NCBI GenBank assembly: GCA_937899715.1
Contig: CALCNX010000026.1
Span: forward strand, 1-7,629
Source of the DNA: an uncultured bacterium
GTDB taxonomy: Bacteria > Bacteroidota > Ignavibacteria > Kapaibacteriales > UBA4661
Direction: 5' to 3'
Length of the DNA stretch: 7,629 nucleotides
Shown here: piece by piece, positions 1-5,211 of the stretch
Numbering within the stretch: the stretch's first letter is position 1
Layout of the letters: every line of letters begins with the position of its first letter
The notes under the pieces: model-generated
Told to the model about the DNA's origin: nothing
Seen by the model: only the letters and a program-made list of their open reading frames with translations
The model's database searches: none
Translations under genes and position numbers: made by a program

Positions 1-422
1 ATAACAGCGAAATCTTGTTCCTGAAGCCAAGAGCGGTCGTTTAAGAACTGCTTACCCGCTTCACTGTTCTTTTGCGTGTCCAGAATGGCGCAAAAAATGT
101 CAAAATATATTGTGTCGTTATGGTCTTGGATTTCAAAGGGAGCGTCGCCAATGTTATTCAGCGAAATAAGTTCCGAGAACTTCATTTTGCCTTGCTTCAC
201 TGCGTCAAGGAGCGACGCATTAGAGTCGCCGATGATACCCTGTTCTGCCAAGCTGTCCAATAACTCCATTTGCTTTTGACGCTGTGCCTCTGCATTCGGA
301 TTTTGCTTGAACTCCGCAGCAAGTCTGCGCACTTCTCGTGCAGTCAGGTACGACGGTACTTTTGTATAAAGGCGTATTTCTATACCGTCAGGAGAAAGAA
401 AGGATTTCTGTGTGTCTGTCAT
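1..422 (-). CDS. Probable tail assembly chaperone, 5' part only (cut by left window edge)
   Basis: The frame opens with ATG at 422 and stays open to base 1, giving the first 140 residues with no stop, so the gene continues beyond the window. The protein begins MTDTQKSFLSPDGIEIRLYT and is soluble and mixed alpha/beta, with a charged helical stretch around residues 29-60 (Leu, Glu, Gln and Arg rich) and no membrane segment or signal peptide. I recognise no specific family motif. The call rests on position: in siphoviruses the gene just after the major tail protein usually encodes the chaperone that loads the tape measure, often made in two forms by a -1 ribosomal frameshift. Any such slippery site would lie to the left of the window. 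The start has no clear Shine-Dalgarno in the usual 5-10 base range; a terminator hairpin sits directly upstream. Another small tail protein is possible. Confidence 0.5.
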   Translation of the reverse strand, partial: MTDTQKSFLSPDGIEIRLYTKVPSYLTAREVRRLAAEFKQNPNAEAQRQKQMELLDSLAEQGIIGDSNASLLDAVKQGKMKFSELISLNNIGDAPFEIQDHNDTIYFDIFCAILDTQKNSEAGKQFLNDRSWLQEQDFAV

Positions 423-430
423 GGTGGAAA

Positions 431-461
431 AAGAAAATAGCCCCTACCCGTAAGCAGGGGC
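431..461 (-). terminator. Rho-independent terminator between major tail protein and next tail gene
   Basis: Read on the minus strand, arms GCCCCTGC (461-454) and GTAGGGGC (447-440) pair over 8 bp with one G-U wobble, around a 6-base loop TTACGG. A T-rich run (TATTTTCTTTTT, 439-428) follows directly. It lies 17 bases past the major tail protein stop codon and its T-run ends a few bases before the next ATG at 422. It probably limits read-through, so that the tail protein is made in excess of downstream tail proteins. Confidence 0.8.
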
Positions 462-478
462 TTGTGTCAAAGATTTGA

Positions 479-1117
479 TTACGGAGCAACGGCAAGAATG
501 AACTTCTTGTAGCTCTTTGAGTCGGCGGCAAGCAATTTTTCACCAACGGGAGCGGTTACACCGACACCTGTTACCGAATTGAACACCGTAGCCGGAAGCG
601 TGATATCCACAAGCGGTTTTTTGCTGGTCAAAATTGCTGTCGGCTTGGTCGTGTCGGTGTCGTTGGTGGTGTGCGAGCCTGAATCTTCGGAGAAGTTCAT
701 TACCGCAGCCCAAACAATGCGCTTGCTTACCGTGTCGGTCGTCAAGCCGCCAAAACGGACAACAAGCAAATCGAACGTTTCACCACCCGATGCTGCTGCT
801 GTTGGCGACGGAGCGGTCGAACCGTTCTCATATTTGACTGCATCTGCACCCGCCGCGCCGGATTTGTACAGGTCGAAGAGCTTTTCAAGCATTTCGGTCT
901 GCATGTCTTGGTCAAGCGTGATTTGAATGTCTTTGCCGCCATTTTGGTACGTGTGCTGACCACTGTAATTCTGGTCAAGCAAGTAACCATCCGTGAGTGC
1001 AGCTATCGTTGTACCGCTCGGTTTGCCGTCGGTGGCGAAACCTTCAATTGCCGTATGATCGGCTTTCAAGGCAAACAAGTACGTTAGGTTACTTGCGCCT
1101 TTTGTATTCTTAGCCAT
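479..1117 (-). CDS. Probable major tail (tube) protein
   Basis: The protein is 212 aa and starts MAKNTKGASNLTYLFALKAD. It has no signal peptide or membrane segment. It is rich in Thr, Ser, Ala, Gly and Asp, with alternating beta-strand-like stretches such as FDLLVVRFGGL near residues 114-124 and PLVDITLPATVF near residues 169-180. A low-complexity Ser/Thr/Pro/Ala segment lies around residues 98-111. Size, composition and position after the tail-terminator-like gene and before a terminator fit a siphovirus tail tube subunit that polymerises around the tape measure. I did not recognise a diagnostic motif, so the call rests mainly on gene order. Unlike its upstream neighbours it has its own leader, with AAAGGTCT just before the ATG, and is followed by an intrinsic terminator; both fit high independent expression. 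Confidence 0.65.
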   Translation of the reverse strand: MAKNTKGASNLTYLFALKADHTAIEGFATDGKPSGTTIAALTDGYLLDQNYSGQHTYQNGGKDIQITLDQDMQTEMLEKLFDLYKSGAAGADAVKYENGSTAPSPTAAASGGETFDLLVVRFGGLTTDTVSKRIVWAAVMNFSEDSGSHTTNDTDTTKPTAILTSKKPLVDITLPATVFNSVTGVGVTAPVGEKLLAADSKSYKKFILAVAP

Positions 1118-1140
1118 TTGGAGACCTTTAAGGAAATGTG
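1115..1140 (-). promoter_or_regulatory. Leader and Shine-Dalgarno of the major tail gene
   Basis: The gap between the upstream stop and the ATG at 1117 reads AAAGGTCTCCAAATG at its end (minus strand). AAGG provides a Shine-Dalgarno at good spacing. The six bases AGGTCT (1127-1122) are exactly 4 bases from the ATG, the same arrangement as at the scaffold and capsid genes. Confidence 0.55.
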
Positions 1141-1551
1141 TTAGTGAATGATGATGTCTAGTGTAAACCTATCGCCGATTTTGTCATCTCGCTCCGCGAA
1201 ACCGCTTGTAATCTTAATGTCGCGTCTTGCACCGTCGTCGTCAAACAGTGTTGTTTGTGTGTTGACGTAGTTACGGATTGCCTGCACGTGCTGCCGTATA
1301 TCCACCTGAGCGTTTTTGGCAACGCGGATGTATATTTTACAGCGCTCGGTAAATCCAGCCGGTGACGGTCTGCCGTTTTCATAACGATTATCCGTGTCGA
1401 ACCCGTCCCAAGAGATATAACAACTTGGCAGCTTGGTCGAATTTTCCTCAAGGAACTCTTCAGGAATGCGACCGCAGCCTAACAAAATGTTATTTGTGAA
1501 GTCCGGGACAGCCGCCAAAACGACTTCTTTTAATTTCTCAAGTGGTGTCAT
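1141..1551 (-). CDS. Putative tail terminator / minor tail protein
   Basis: The protein is 136 aa and begins MTPLEKLKEVVLAAVPDFTN. It has a short N-terminal helix followed by strand-rich sequence (CYISWDGF, CKIYIRVAK) and ends with the strand RFTLDIIIH. This helix-then-sheet profile, the length and the place between a gp10/gpG-like gene and the major tail gene resemble the lambda gpU / SPP1 gp17 tail terminator group, whose hexameric ring stops tube growth and joins the tail to the neck. That assignment is inferred; I see no unique signature. The ATG overlaps the stop of the upstream gene by one base (TAATG) and has no obvious Shine-Dalgarno, so translation is probably coupled to the preceding gene. 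Confidence 0.55.
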   Translation of the reverse strand: MTPLEKLKEVVLAAVPDFTNNILLGCGRIPEEFLEENSTKLPSCYISWDGFDTDNRYENGRPSPAGFTERCKIYIRVAKNAQVDIRQHVQAIRNYVNTQTTLFDDDGARRDIKITSGFAERDDKIGDRFTLDIIIH

Positions 1552-2111
1552 TATGATTTTAGAGCTTTGAACAGCGCATCTTGTATGCGTATCTGCTCTT
1601 GGTTGTAGCGAGAAGAACCCTTGCGTGACAAACCAAGAAAGCGCCGTTTTACGCGGCTTCTGCCCGCGCCCGTATCATTGTGATACGAGGCAATTTCGCC
1701 GCTTTCTTTGTTTGCAAACGTTATATCAAACTCTATGAATAACTGACCGCCTCGTCTGGAAATTCGGGCATTCCGTGTTGTCATAGATGACAACATTTGC
1801 CCCGTCAGACGCATCCAGTTTGGCAGCTTTGTAGCAAGATTGCGCCGTGATTTACCACGTGCAATCTTCTTTGCTGCTTTTACAAAACCACCCTTTAGCT
1901 TCTCGTAACCCTTGCTATACTTCGGGAAACGCCGCCCGTCAACATCCACGCCGTCTGATGTACGCTCAAGAATAATCTTGATTGCTTCGTCGGCTACGGC
2001 TTCCGCCGCTTTATTGAATTTTGTACGCGACAGGCGCTCCACAAAGGCTTGTTCGGCTTGCGAACGGATGCTTTGCTTCAGGCTTTCGGTTACACCATAG
2101 ATTTTTGCCAT
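1551..2111 (-). CDS. HK97 gp10-like / gpG-like virion morphogenesis (tail completion) protein
   Basis: The protein is 186 aa from ATG at 2111, starting MAKIYGVTESLKQSIRSQAE, and is strongly basic. Three landmarks fit the phage virion morphogenesis / HK97 gp10-like group: DGVDVDGRRFPKYSKGYEKLKG near residues 53-74 (family style: 'G..vdG..f..Ys..Y...K'), LTGQMLSSM near residues 101-109, and ASYHNDTGAGRSRVKRRFLG near residues 140-159 (family style: 'H..G......p.R.FlG'). Members act at the head-tail junction or in tail completion. A GTG start at 2183 would add 24 residues but would overlap the upstream gene by about 70 bases. ATG at 2111 sits one base after that gene's TAA and is preferred. The reverse overlap (TAATG) with the downstream gene suggests a coupled series. 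Confidence 0.75.
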   Translation of the reverse strand: MAKIYGVTESLKQSIRSQAEQAFVERLSRTKFNKAAEAVADEAIKIILERTSDGVDVDGRRFPKYSKGYEKLKGGFVKAAKKIARGKSRRNLATKLPNWMRLTGQMLSSMTTRNARISRRGGQLFIEFDITFANKESGEIASYHNDTGAGRSRVKRRFLGLSRKGSSRYNQEQIRIQDALFKALKS

Positions 2112-2112
2112 A

Positions 2113-2517
2113 TTATGAGCGAACAACACGAGTGGAGCGAACGGGCATAATGGCTTCCGTTGTACGCATAGCTGCAAAGCCACTTCTTACATCGGAATAC
2201 AGTTTTCGGTATTCAGCCACTTTTGCAGCCGCTACCGATTCTGAGCCAGCCCAATCGGTTTGGAAAATCAGATACAGTTGCATATAGCCCAGTGCCAATG
2301 CCAGCGTTTCTGCGTTGTTGTCGGTCAATTCATCTAAACGCGCCGTGTCGCTCTCTCTCAGTCCGCAAGCCCGAAGGATGTCGGTTTTCAGGTGAGCAAG
2401 CGCGGCTGTGCGCTGTGAGCCTTGCAATTCCACATCAGTCATGTTGGCAATAGTCGTTATGGACTCATTACCAGCACGCATGATTTCGGGATTTGCGTTC
2501 AATGTTGAAAAAGTCAT
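2113..2517 (-). CDS. Putative head-tail connector (adaptor) protein
   Basis: The protein is 134 aa, starts MTFSTLNANPEIMRAGNESI and looks mainly helical. A run of helices covers roughly residues 28-110, including LALALGYMQLYLIFQTDW near 72-89 and a helix VAAAKVAEYRKLYSDVRSGF. All-helical proteins of 100-150 aa at this spot, after the capsid gene and before the gp10-like gene, are usually HK97 gp6 / SPP1 gp15-type adaptors that dock on the portal and extend the DNA channel. No sequence signature is decisive, so this is a positional and compositional call. The ATG has an AAAGG Shine-Dalgarno about 9 bases upstream. The gene begins 5 bases after the helix-turn-helix gene and ends one base before the next start. 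Confidence 0.5.
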   Translation of the reverse strand: MTFSTLNANPEIMRAGNESITTIANMTDVELQGSQRTAALAHLKTDILRACGLRESDTARLDELTDNNAETLALALGYMQLYLIFQTDWAGSESVAAAKVAEYRKLYSDVRSGFAAMRTTEAIMPVRSTRVVRS

Positions 2518-2522
2518 TGCTT

Positions 2523-2732
2523 TTACCCTTTCTTGGTAATATCGCCATGGAGAGAACGCTGCACGTTGTCACGCGCCATTGCTTGACGGTTTTCGCTGTC
2601 AATACGCTGTGCGGCTTTTAACGCTTCAGGAGCAGAGGGGCTTGCGCCCCGAACTGCTCGTGAAATTGTACTTGGGTGTTTGCCCAGTTCTTCAGCCACT
2701 CGCGCCTGTGTGCCTCGTGTGAACGTATTCAT
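2523..2732 (-). CDS. Small helix-turn-helix protein embedded in the head module
   Basis: The protein is 69 aa. Residues 8-29 (TQARVAEELG-KHPS-TISRAVRG) form a clear helix-turn-helix of the lambda-repressor/Cro or LacI style: ARVAEELG as the first helix, a turn at GKHP, and STISRAVRG as the recognition helix. The rest (residues 30-69) is a polar, probably helical tail with no second recognised domain. The protein is basic and lacks a membrane segment. It is in the same operon as capsid and connector genes, with 5-base gaps on both sides and a CAGGA Shine-Dalgarno, so it is made with virion proteins. Known family members bind DNA, often as dimers. A role in late-gene control is possible, as is DNA binding inside the head; the sequence does not decide. 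The HTH call is firm, the function is unknown. Confidence 0.75.
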   Translation of the reverse strand: MNTFTRGTQARVAEELGKHPSTISRAVRGASPSAPEALKAAQRIDSENRQAMARDNVQRSLHGDITKKG

Positions 2733-2737
2733 AGCGC

Positions 2738-2968
2738 TTAATCCTGTTGCTTGTTTGACTCTTTTGCTTTTGGTGATTCTGCTTTTGCCGTTGCTTTTGG
2801 TGATTCTGCTTCTTCTGGACGATCACCTTCAACCACGTAGCCGCGCGAAGTAAACCAATCATATTGACGCGCTGTCAATGCCTCGGGCTTGGCTTTGCCT
2901 TTGTAAAAATCAACGCCAAAGCGTTCGCCCTTGAACATTTTGTTTTGGGAATAGATTATATGTGCCAT
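2738..2968 (-). CDS. Small phage protein of unknown function after the capsid gene
   Basis: The protein is 76 aa in two parts. Residues 1-50 (start MAHIIYSQNKMFKGERFGVD) look like a small folded unit with short strands and a segment LTARQYDWFTSRGYVVE. This is reminiscent of small phage proteins beside capsid genes in which a 'G..Y.kG....l....a..L...G.a' pattern recurs; that likeness is only an impression. Residues 51-76 are a disordered Lys/Glu/Ala/Pro/Ser tail built on a 9-residue repeat (AESPKATAK then AESPKAKES), encoded by a 27-base direct repeat. It starts 5 bases after the capsid stop with no obvious Shine-Dalgarno, so coupled translation is likely. It could be a capsid decoration or head-completion factor, but there is no direct evidence. 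Confidence 0.6.
   Translation of the reverse strand: MAHIIYSQNKMFKGERFGVDFYKGKAKPEALTARQYDWFTSRGYVVEGDRPEEAESPKATAKAESPKAKESNKQQD
2765..2811. repeat. 27-base direct repeat within the tail of the 76-aa protein gene
   Basis: A 20-base sequence at 2765-2784 recurs exactly at 2792-2811, giving a period of 27 bases (9 codons). It encodes two copies of AESPKA in the disordered C-terminal tail. The period is a multiple of three, so copy-number change would keep the frame. Confidence 0.9.
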
Positions 2969-2973
2969 TGTTT

Positions 2974-3939
2974 TTACTGAACTTTGAGGTTGCGAAATAC
3001 GCCCGCAGCTTTTGTGCTTTTCAGGGCTACCGATGTAATCATCTCTAATTCACCCGTTTTGGAAACGCCAGGCGTATTCATGTCGGGCAAGTAGAGCTTA
3101 ATAAAATCATCTTTGACGTTCGGCATAAGACCGTGGAATCCGTCTTGAGCTATACGCACCGCGTAAATGTCGGTCAATGTGGCAGTGATAGGAATAACCA
3201 GCGAGGAAGAGCCGTTACGCTCACCCATATCAACAAACGGGATTCCTATGATGCGCTCCACTTGTCGTTGTTTACCATCTACAATATCCTGCATAGTCGT
3301 TGTGTAAGAAGACAGCTTCTGAGCTAATGCCCGCAAGCGCCCCGTCATCAGTTTATTGCAGAACAATACAACGCCTTCGGTCGTGTCAAGCGACGAAAGG
3401 AACTCGTTAAACTCAAAATTGAAACGGTCAGCATTTGCCGTGATTGTTGCCGTACTTGACAAGTCAATCGGAGTGGCGGGAATGTATTCGGTCGAGGAAC
3501 CTGTCAAGATTACATCCAAGCCGTCAAATTCGTCCGGATTGGAAGCATCGTCACCATTGATGACAAGATTGTTAAATAACGCTGTGATTGCCTTACGCTT
3601 TTGAATAATCTGCGTAGCAACGTTTGCTGCTGTGTTGGCTGTATTGACAAAGGCGCGGTCAACTTGGAATGAACCACCCAAGAGTTTCAAATCAACAGTA
3701 AATGGCGTTTTAGCAGCCTCGGACGGCGTATAGTCAACGCCATACGCACGTACCTGTGCGTCTGCTTGTTGGGTAATACGCTCGTAGCTATAAATCCACG
3801 AAGCGCCACCAGAGCCATTGACTGTGGTGTCGTCAAAAAGCAAATTGTCAAGGAGCCATGACGATTTGCGAAATTCGTCTATGACAACGCCCGAAATTTT
3901 ATTGGGCATGCCAGCAAAGACCTGTGCTAATGTTAGCAT
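2974..3939 (-). CDS. Major capsid protein (HK97-fold type)
   Basis: The protein is 321 aa, in the usual 300-400 range. Near the N-terminus, VIDEFRKSSWLLDNLLFDD (residues 19-37) followed by a Gly-rich GSGGASWIYSYERI matches the opening of many phage coat proteins. FNNLVINGDDASNPDEFDGL (about residues 122-141) is the familiar 'GDG..nP..f.Gl' loop of this family. Later stretches such as VVLFCNKLMTGRLRALAQKL (about 190-209) fit the conserved 'n..~~~~l..L' region of the P-domain. The protein would form the icosahedral shell in the phage head. No protease gene or long cleavable delta-domain is visible; a separate scaffold gene lies directly upstream. The start at 3939 is backed by a GAGGT Shine-Dalgarno, the strongest in the window, as expected for the most abundant virion protein. 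Confidence 0.88.
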   Translation of the reverse strand: MLTLAQVFAGMPNKISGVVIDEFRKSSWLLDNLLFDDTTVNGSGGASWIYSYERITQQADAQVRAYGVDYTPSEAAKTPFTVDLKLLGGSFQVDRAFVNTANTAANVATQIIQKRKAITALFNNLVINGDDASNPDEFDGLDVILTGSSTEYIPATPIDLSSTATITANADRFNFEFNEFLSSLDTTEGVVLFCNKLMTGRLRALAQKLSSYTTTMQDIVDGKQRQVERIIGIPFVDMGERNGSSSLVIPITATLTDIYAVRIAQDGFHGLMPNVKDDFIKLYLPDMNTPGVSKTGELEMITSVALKSTKAAGVFRNLKVQ

Positions 3940-3976
3940 AGAAAGACCTCTTTTTTAGGGGTATAGGAGACTGTGT
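3937..3976 (-). promoter_or_regulatory. Leader and strong Shine-Dalgarno of the major capsid gene
   Basis: The 37-base gap after the scaffold stop holds AGTCTCCTA (3972-3964), shared with the scaffold leader, and ends AAGAGGTCTTTCTATG. GAGGT is a strong ribosome binding site. AGGTCT (3949-3944) lies exactly 4 bases before ATG, and 12 of the last 13 bases match the scaffold start region. No convincing promoter boxes are seen. Confidence 0.6.
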
Positions 3977-4558
3977 TTACTTAATATTCATCTTCTCTTT
4001 AATCAAATCTTCCAGCGTTTTCGGCTTGGAGTCGTCAGGCGGAACGCCATTGCTGGACGCTGCCGGAGATGTAGCCGTCGAAGCTGGTGTTTGCGCGGCT
4101 TGTGCCGTGCCTTGCAGTTCCAAAGCGGCTTGAATTTGCTCCAAGGAGGCGTTTTCAAACTTGGCTCGGACGTTTTCGGGGAGTTTTGCCAATTCAACCT
4201 TGCGCACAGCCTCTTCTTTATCGGCTATGGTTTGCTTGAACTGTTTTAACTCCTCGTTTTCCCTTGCAAGAGCTTCTGCACGTGCTTTTTCTTGCTCGTG
4301 TAGCTTTTGATACTCGCCTTGCGCTTTGAGGCGCTCCTCTTCGGCTTTCTTATCGGCTTCTTCGCGCTCTTTCTCTTTTAAGCGTCGCGCTGCGTTCTCT
4401 TTGCGGAGTTTTTCGATTTCCGCATCACGCCAATCTGGCTGTGTTGCAGTTGTTGTCTGCGTCGGTTCTGCCGATGCAGTTGTAGGTTCTGCCGTACCTG
4501 ACGGCTGTGCGGGTTGCGGTTCCGTACCTGACGGAGTAGCGCTTGGTTCTGGAGGCAT
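3977..4558 (-). CDS. Capsid scaffold protein
   Basis: The protein is 193 aa with a three-part plan typical of phage scaffolds. Residues 1-41 are disordered and rich in Pro, Thr, Ser, Glu and Gln, with PSGT repeated (PSATPSGTEP, QPSGTAEP). Residues 42-127 are a long, highly charged helix/coiled coil (for example RRLKEKEREEADKKAEEERL and ARENEELKQF). Residues 128-170 are Ala/Gln rich and flexible. The last 20 residues form a Lys-rich helix (TLEDLIKEKMNIK), the kind of C-terminal element that binds the coat protein in P22 and SPP1-type scaffolds. It would act inside the procapsid and leave before packaging. Its position directly upstream of the capsid gene is canonical. The ATG has a CAGGT Shine-Dalgarno, with AGGTCT exactly 4 bases upstream of the start. 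Confidence 0.88.
   Translation of the reverse strand: MPPEPSATPSGTEPQPAQPSGTAEPTTASAEPTQTTTATQPDWRDAEIEKLRKENAARRLKEKEREEADKKAEEERLKAQGEYQKLHEQEKARAEALARENEELKQFKQTIADKEEAVRKVELAKLPENVRAKFENASLEQIQAALELQGTAQAAQTPASTATSPAASSNGVPPDDSKPKTLEDLIKEKMNIK
4492..4534. repeat. Short direct repeats in the scaffold N-terminal coding region
   Basis: A 13-base sequence (CCGTACCTGACGG on the plus strand) occurs at 4492-4504 and again at 4522-4534. The 30-base period preserves the frame and encodes the repeated PSGT motif. It looks like simple expansion of a disordered segment. Confidence 0.8.
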
Positions 4559-4650
4559 AGTAAGACCTGAAATGATGGAATAAAAAGGTACAATGCTAGA
4601 ATCTATCTAGCGTCGCACATCTGCTTAGGAGACTTTGTTTGTTTGATGAC
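4556..4650 (-). promoter_or_regulatory. 92-base leader of the scaffold gene
   Basis: This is the longest clearly non-coding gap in the window. In transcription order it contains AAGTCTCCTAAG (4635-4624), partly shared with the capsid leader, then the inverted repeat at 4611-4595, a TTTTTATT run, and CAGGTCTTACTATG with AGGTCT (4568-4563) exactly 4 bases before the ATG. I see no good sigma-70 -35/-10 pair. The gap could carry a phage-specific promoter, a weak terminator or an RNA structure that sets scaffold and capsid output. Confidence 0.45.
4595..4611. repeat. Inverted repeat GCTAGA-N5-TCTAGC in the scaffold leader
   Basis: Arms GCTAGA (4595-4600) and TCTAGC (4606-4611) are perfect inverse complements around a 5-base spacer. 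On the transcript this gives a short, moderately stable hairpin. The T-run (TTTTT) comes about 7 bases after the second arm, too far for a standard intrinsic terminator. A protein-binding operator is an alternative. Confidence 0.55.
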
Positions 4651-4938
4651 TTACGATGTCATCCACTGAGGCTTGTTTGCCTGCTTCACGTATTCTTGAA
4701 AATCACGCTTGAAGACTTCATATTCGACGTTCAGATGAAGACCCTTGTTAGTGCTGTACTCGACGATTATTTGCGATGGCGAATCAACGTATTCGTAAAA
4801 GCTGAGTACATGAGCAAAATCAAGGTAGATTTTACGCCATTCAATACGCTCTGGCGCGTTCAGCCCCAGTTCTGCATTTTTTAGGGTTTCGTCTGTATTG
4901 ACAGCGACTAGGTATTCTTTGCAGTAGCGCATAGTCAT
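4651..4938 (-). CDS. Small protein of unknown function (95 aa)
   Basis: I do not recognise this protein. It starts MTMRYCKEYLVAVNTDETLK and appears soluble with alternating strands and helices: a strand KEYLVAVN near the start, IYLDFAHVLSFYEYV (about residues 37-51), a strand SQIIVEYS, and a closing helix VFKRDFQEYVKQA. Aromatic residues (Tyr, Phe, Trp) are frequent. There is no membrane segment. Its ATG overlaps the stop of the preceding gene (ATGA), so it is coupled to that gene; a second ATG two codons in (4932) is an alternative start. It precedes the long leader of the scaffold gene, so it closes the packaging/portal subcluster. The tight overlap and the place between portal and scaffold support a real phage gene. 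Confidence 0.6.
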   Translation of the reverse strand: MTMRYCKEYLVAVNTDETLKNAELGLNAPERIEWRKIYLDFAHVLSFYEYVDSPSQIIVEYSTNKGLHLNVEYEVFKRDFQEYVKQANKPQWMTS

Positions 4939-5207
4939 GTCACGTTGGTATTTTGAATTGCATCTATCAGACTTTGCTCTGTAAAACCATTGCAGTTTCT
5001 AAATTCGTGCAAAAACGAATGCACAATAGCCTCTTTCCAGATACTTTCTGCTATTTTAAGCTGTGCTACAATTTCCATGTGTTGTTCATGCTTCGCCATA
5101 GCAACTACAACTGCGTGCCCTTCTTTAGGGACGGGCTTTCTAACTACCCGTGCCTGAATCAATTCTGCAATCTCTTCAATAGTTAAAGGAACCTTGTAAT
5201 CATTCAT
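4935..5207 (-). CDS. Small protein of unknown function (90 aa)
   Basis: I do not recognise this protein. From ATG at 5207 it begins MNDYKVPLTIEEIAELIQAR and appears mostly helical: helix about residues 9-22, a short strand with HAVVVAMAK near residues 31-39, and a long helix around 40-70 (HMEIVAQLKIAESIWKEAIV), then a C-terminal helix EQSLIDAIQ. No membrane segment or catalytic motif is evident. A TTG at 5219 would add four residues, but ATG has GGA about 7 bases upstream and starts 4 bases after a TAA in an upstream frame. The gene overlaps the next by four bases (ATGA), so the two small genes probably form a coupled pair. A portal-associated or head-completion role is conceivable from position alone. 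Confidence 0.6.
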   Translation of the reverse strand: MNDYKVPLTIEEIAELIQARVVRKPVPKEGHAVVVAMAKHEQHMEIVAQLKIAESIWKEAIVHSFLHEFRNCNGFTEQSLIDAIQNTNVT

Positions 5208-5211
5208 ATCA

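Noticed and set aside
465..470. TTGACA on the minus strand just after the major tail gene as a -35 box
   Set aside because: No -10 hexamer occurs at 16-18 bases; the only TATTTT lies about 25 bases away and belongs to the terminator T-run.
579..926. A 115-codon open frame on the plus strand
   Set aside because: It lies wholly antisense to the major tail gene, has no leader of its own, and its Ser/Val-rich product looks like a reverse-frame shadow.
2112..2183. GTG at 2183 as an upstream start of the gp10/gpG-like gene
   Set aside because: It would overlap the connector gene by about 70 bases with an unconserved-looking Cys/Pro-rich extension; ATG at 2111 directly follows the upstream TAA.
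4326..4583. An 85-codon plus-strand open frame with hydrophobic, Gly/Val-rich sequence that could look like a membrane protein
   Set aside because: It is the antisense of the scaffold gene; charged coiled-coil codons read backwards give Ser/Phe-rich and Val/Gly-rich sequence.
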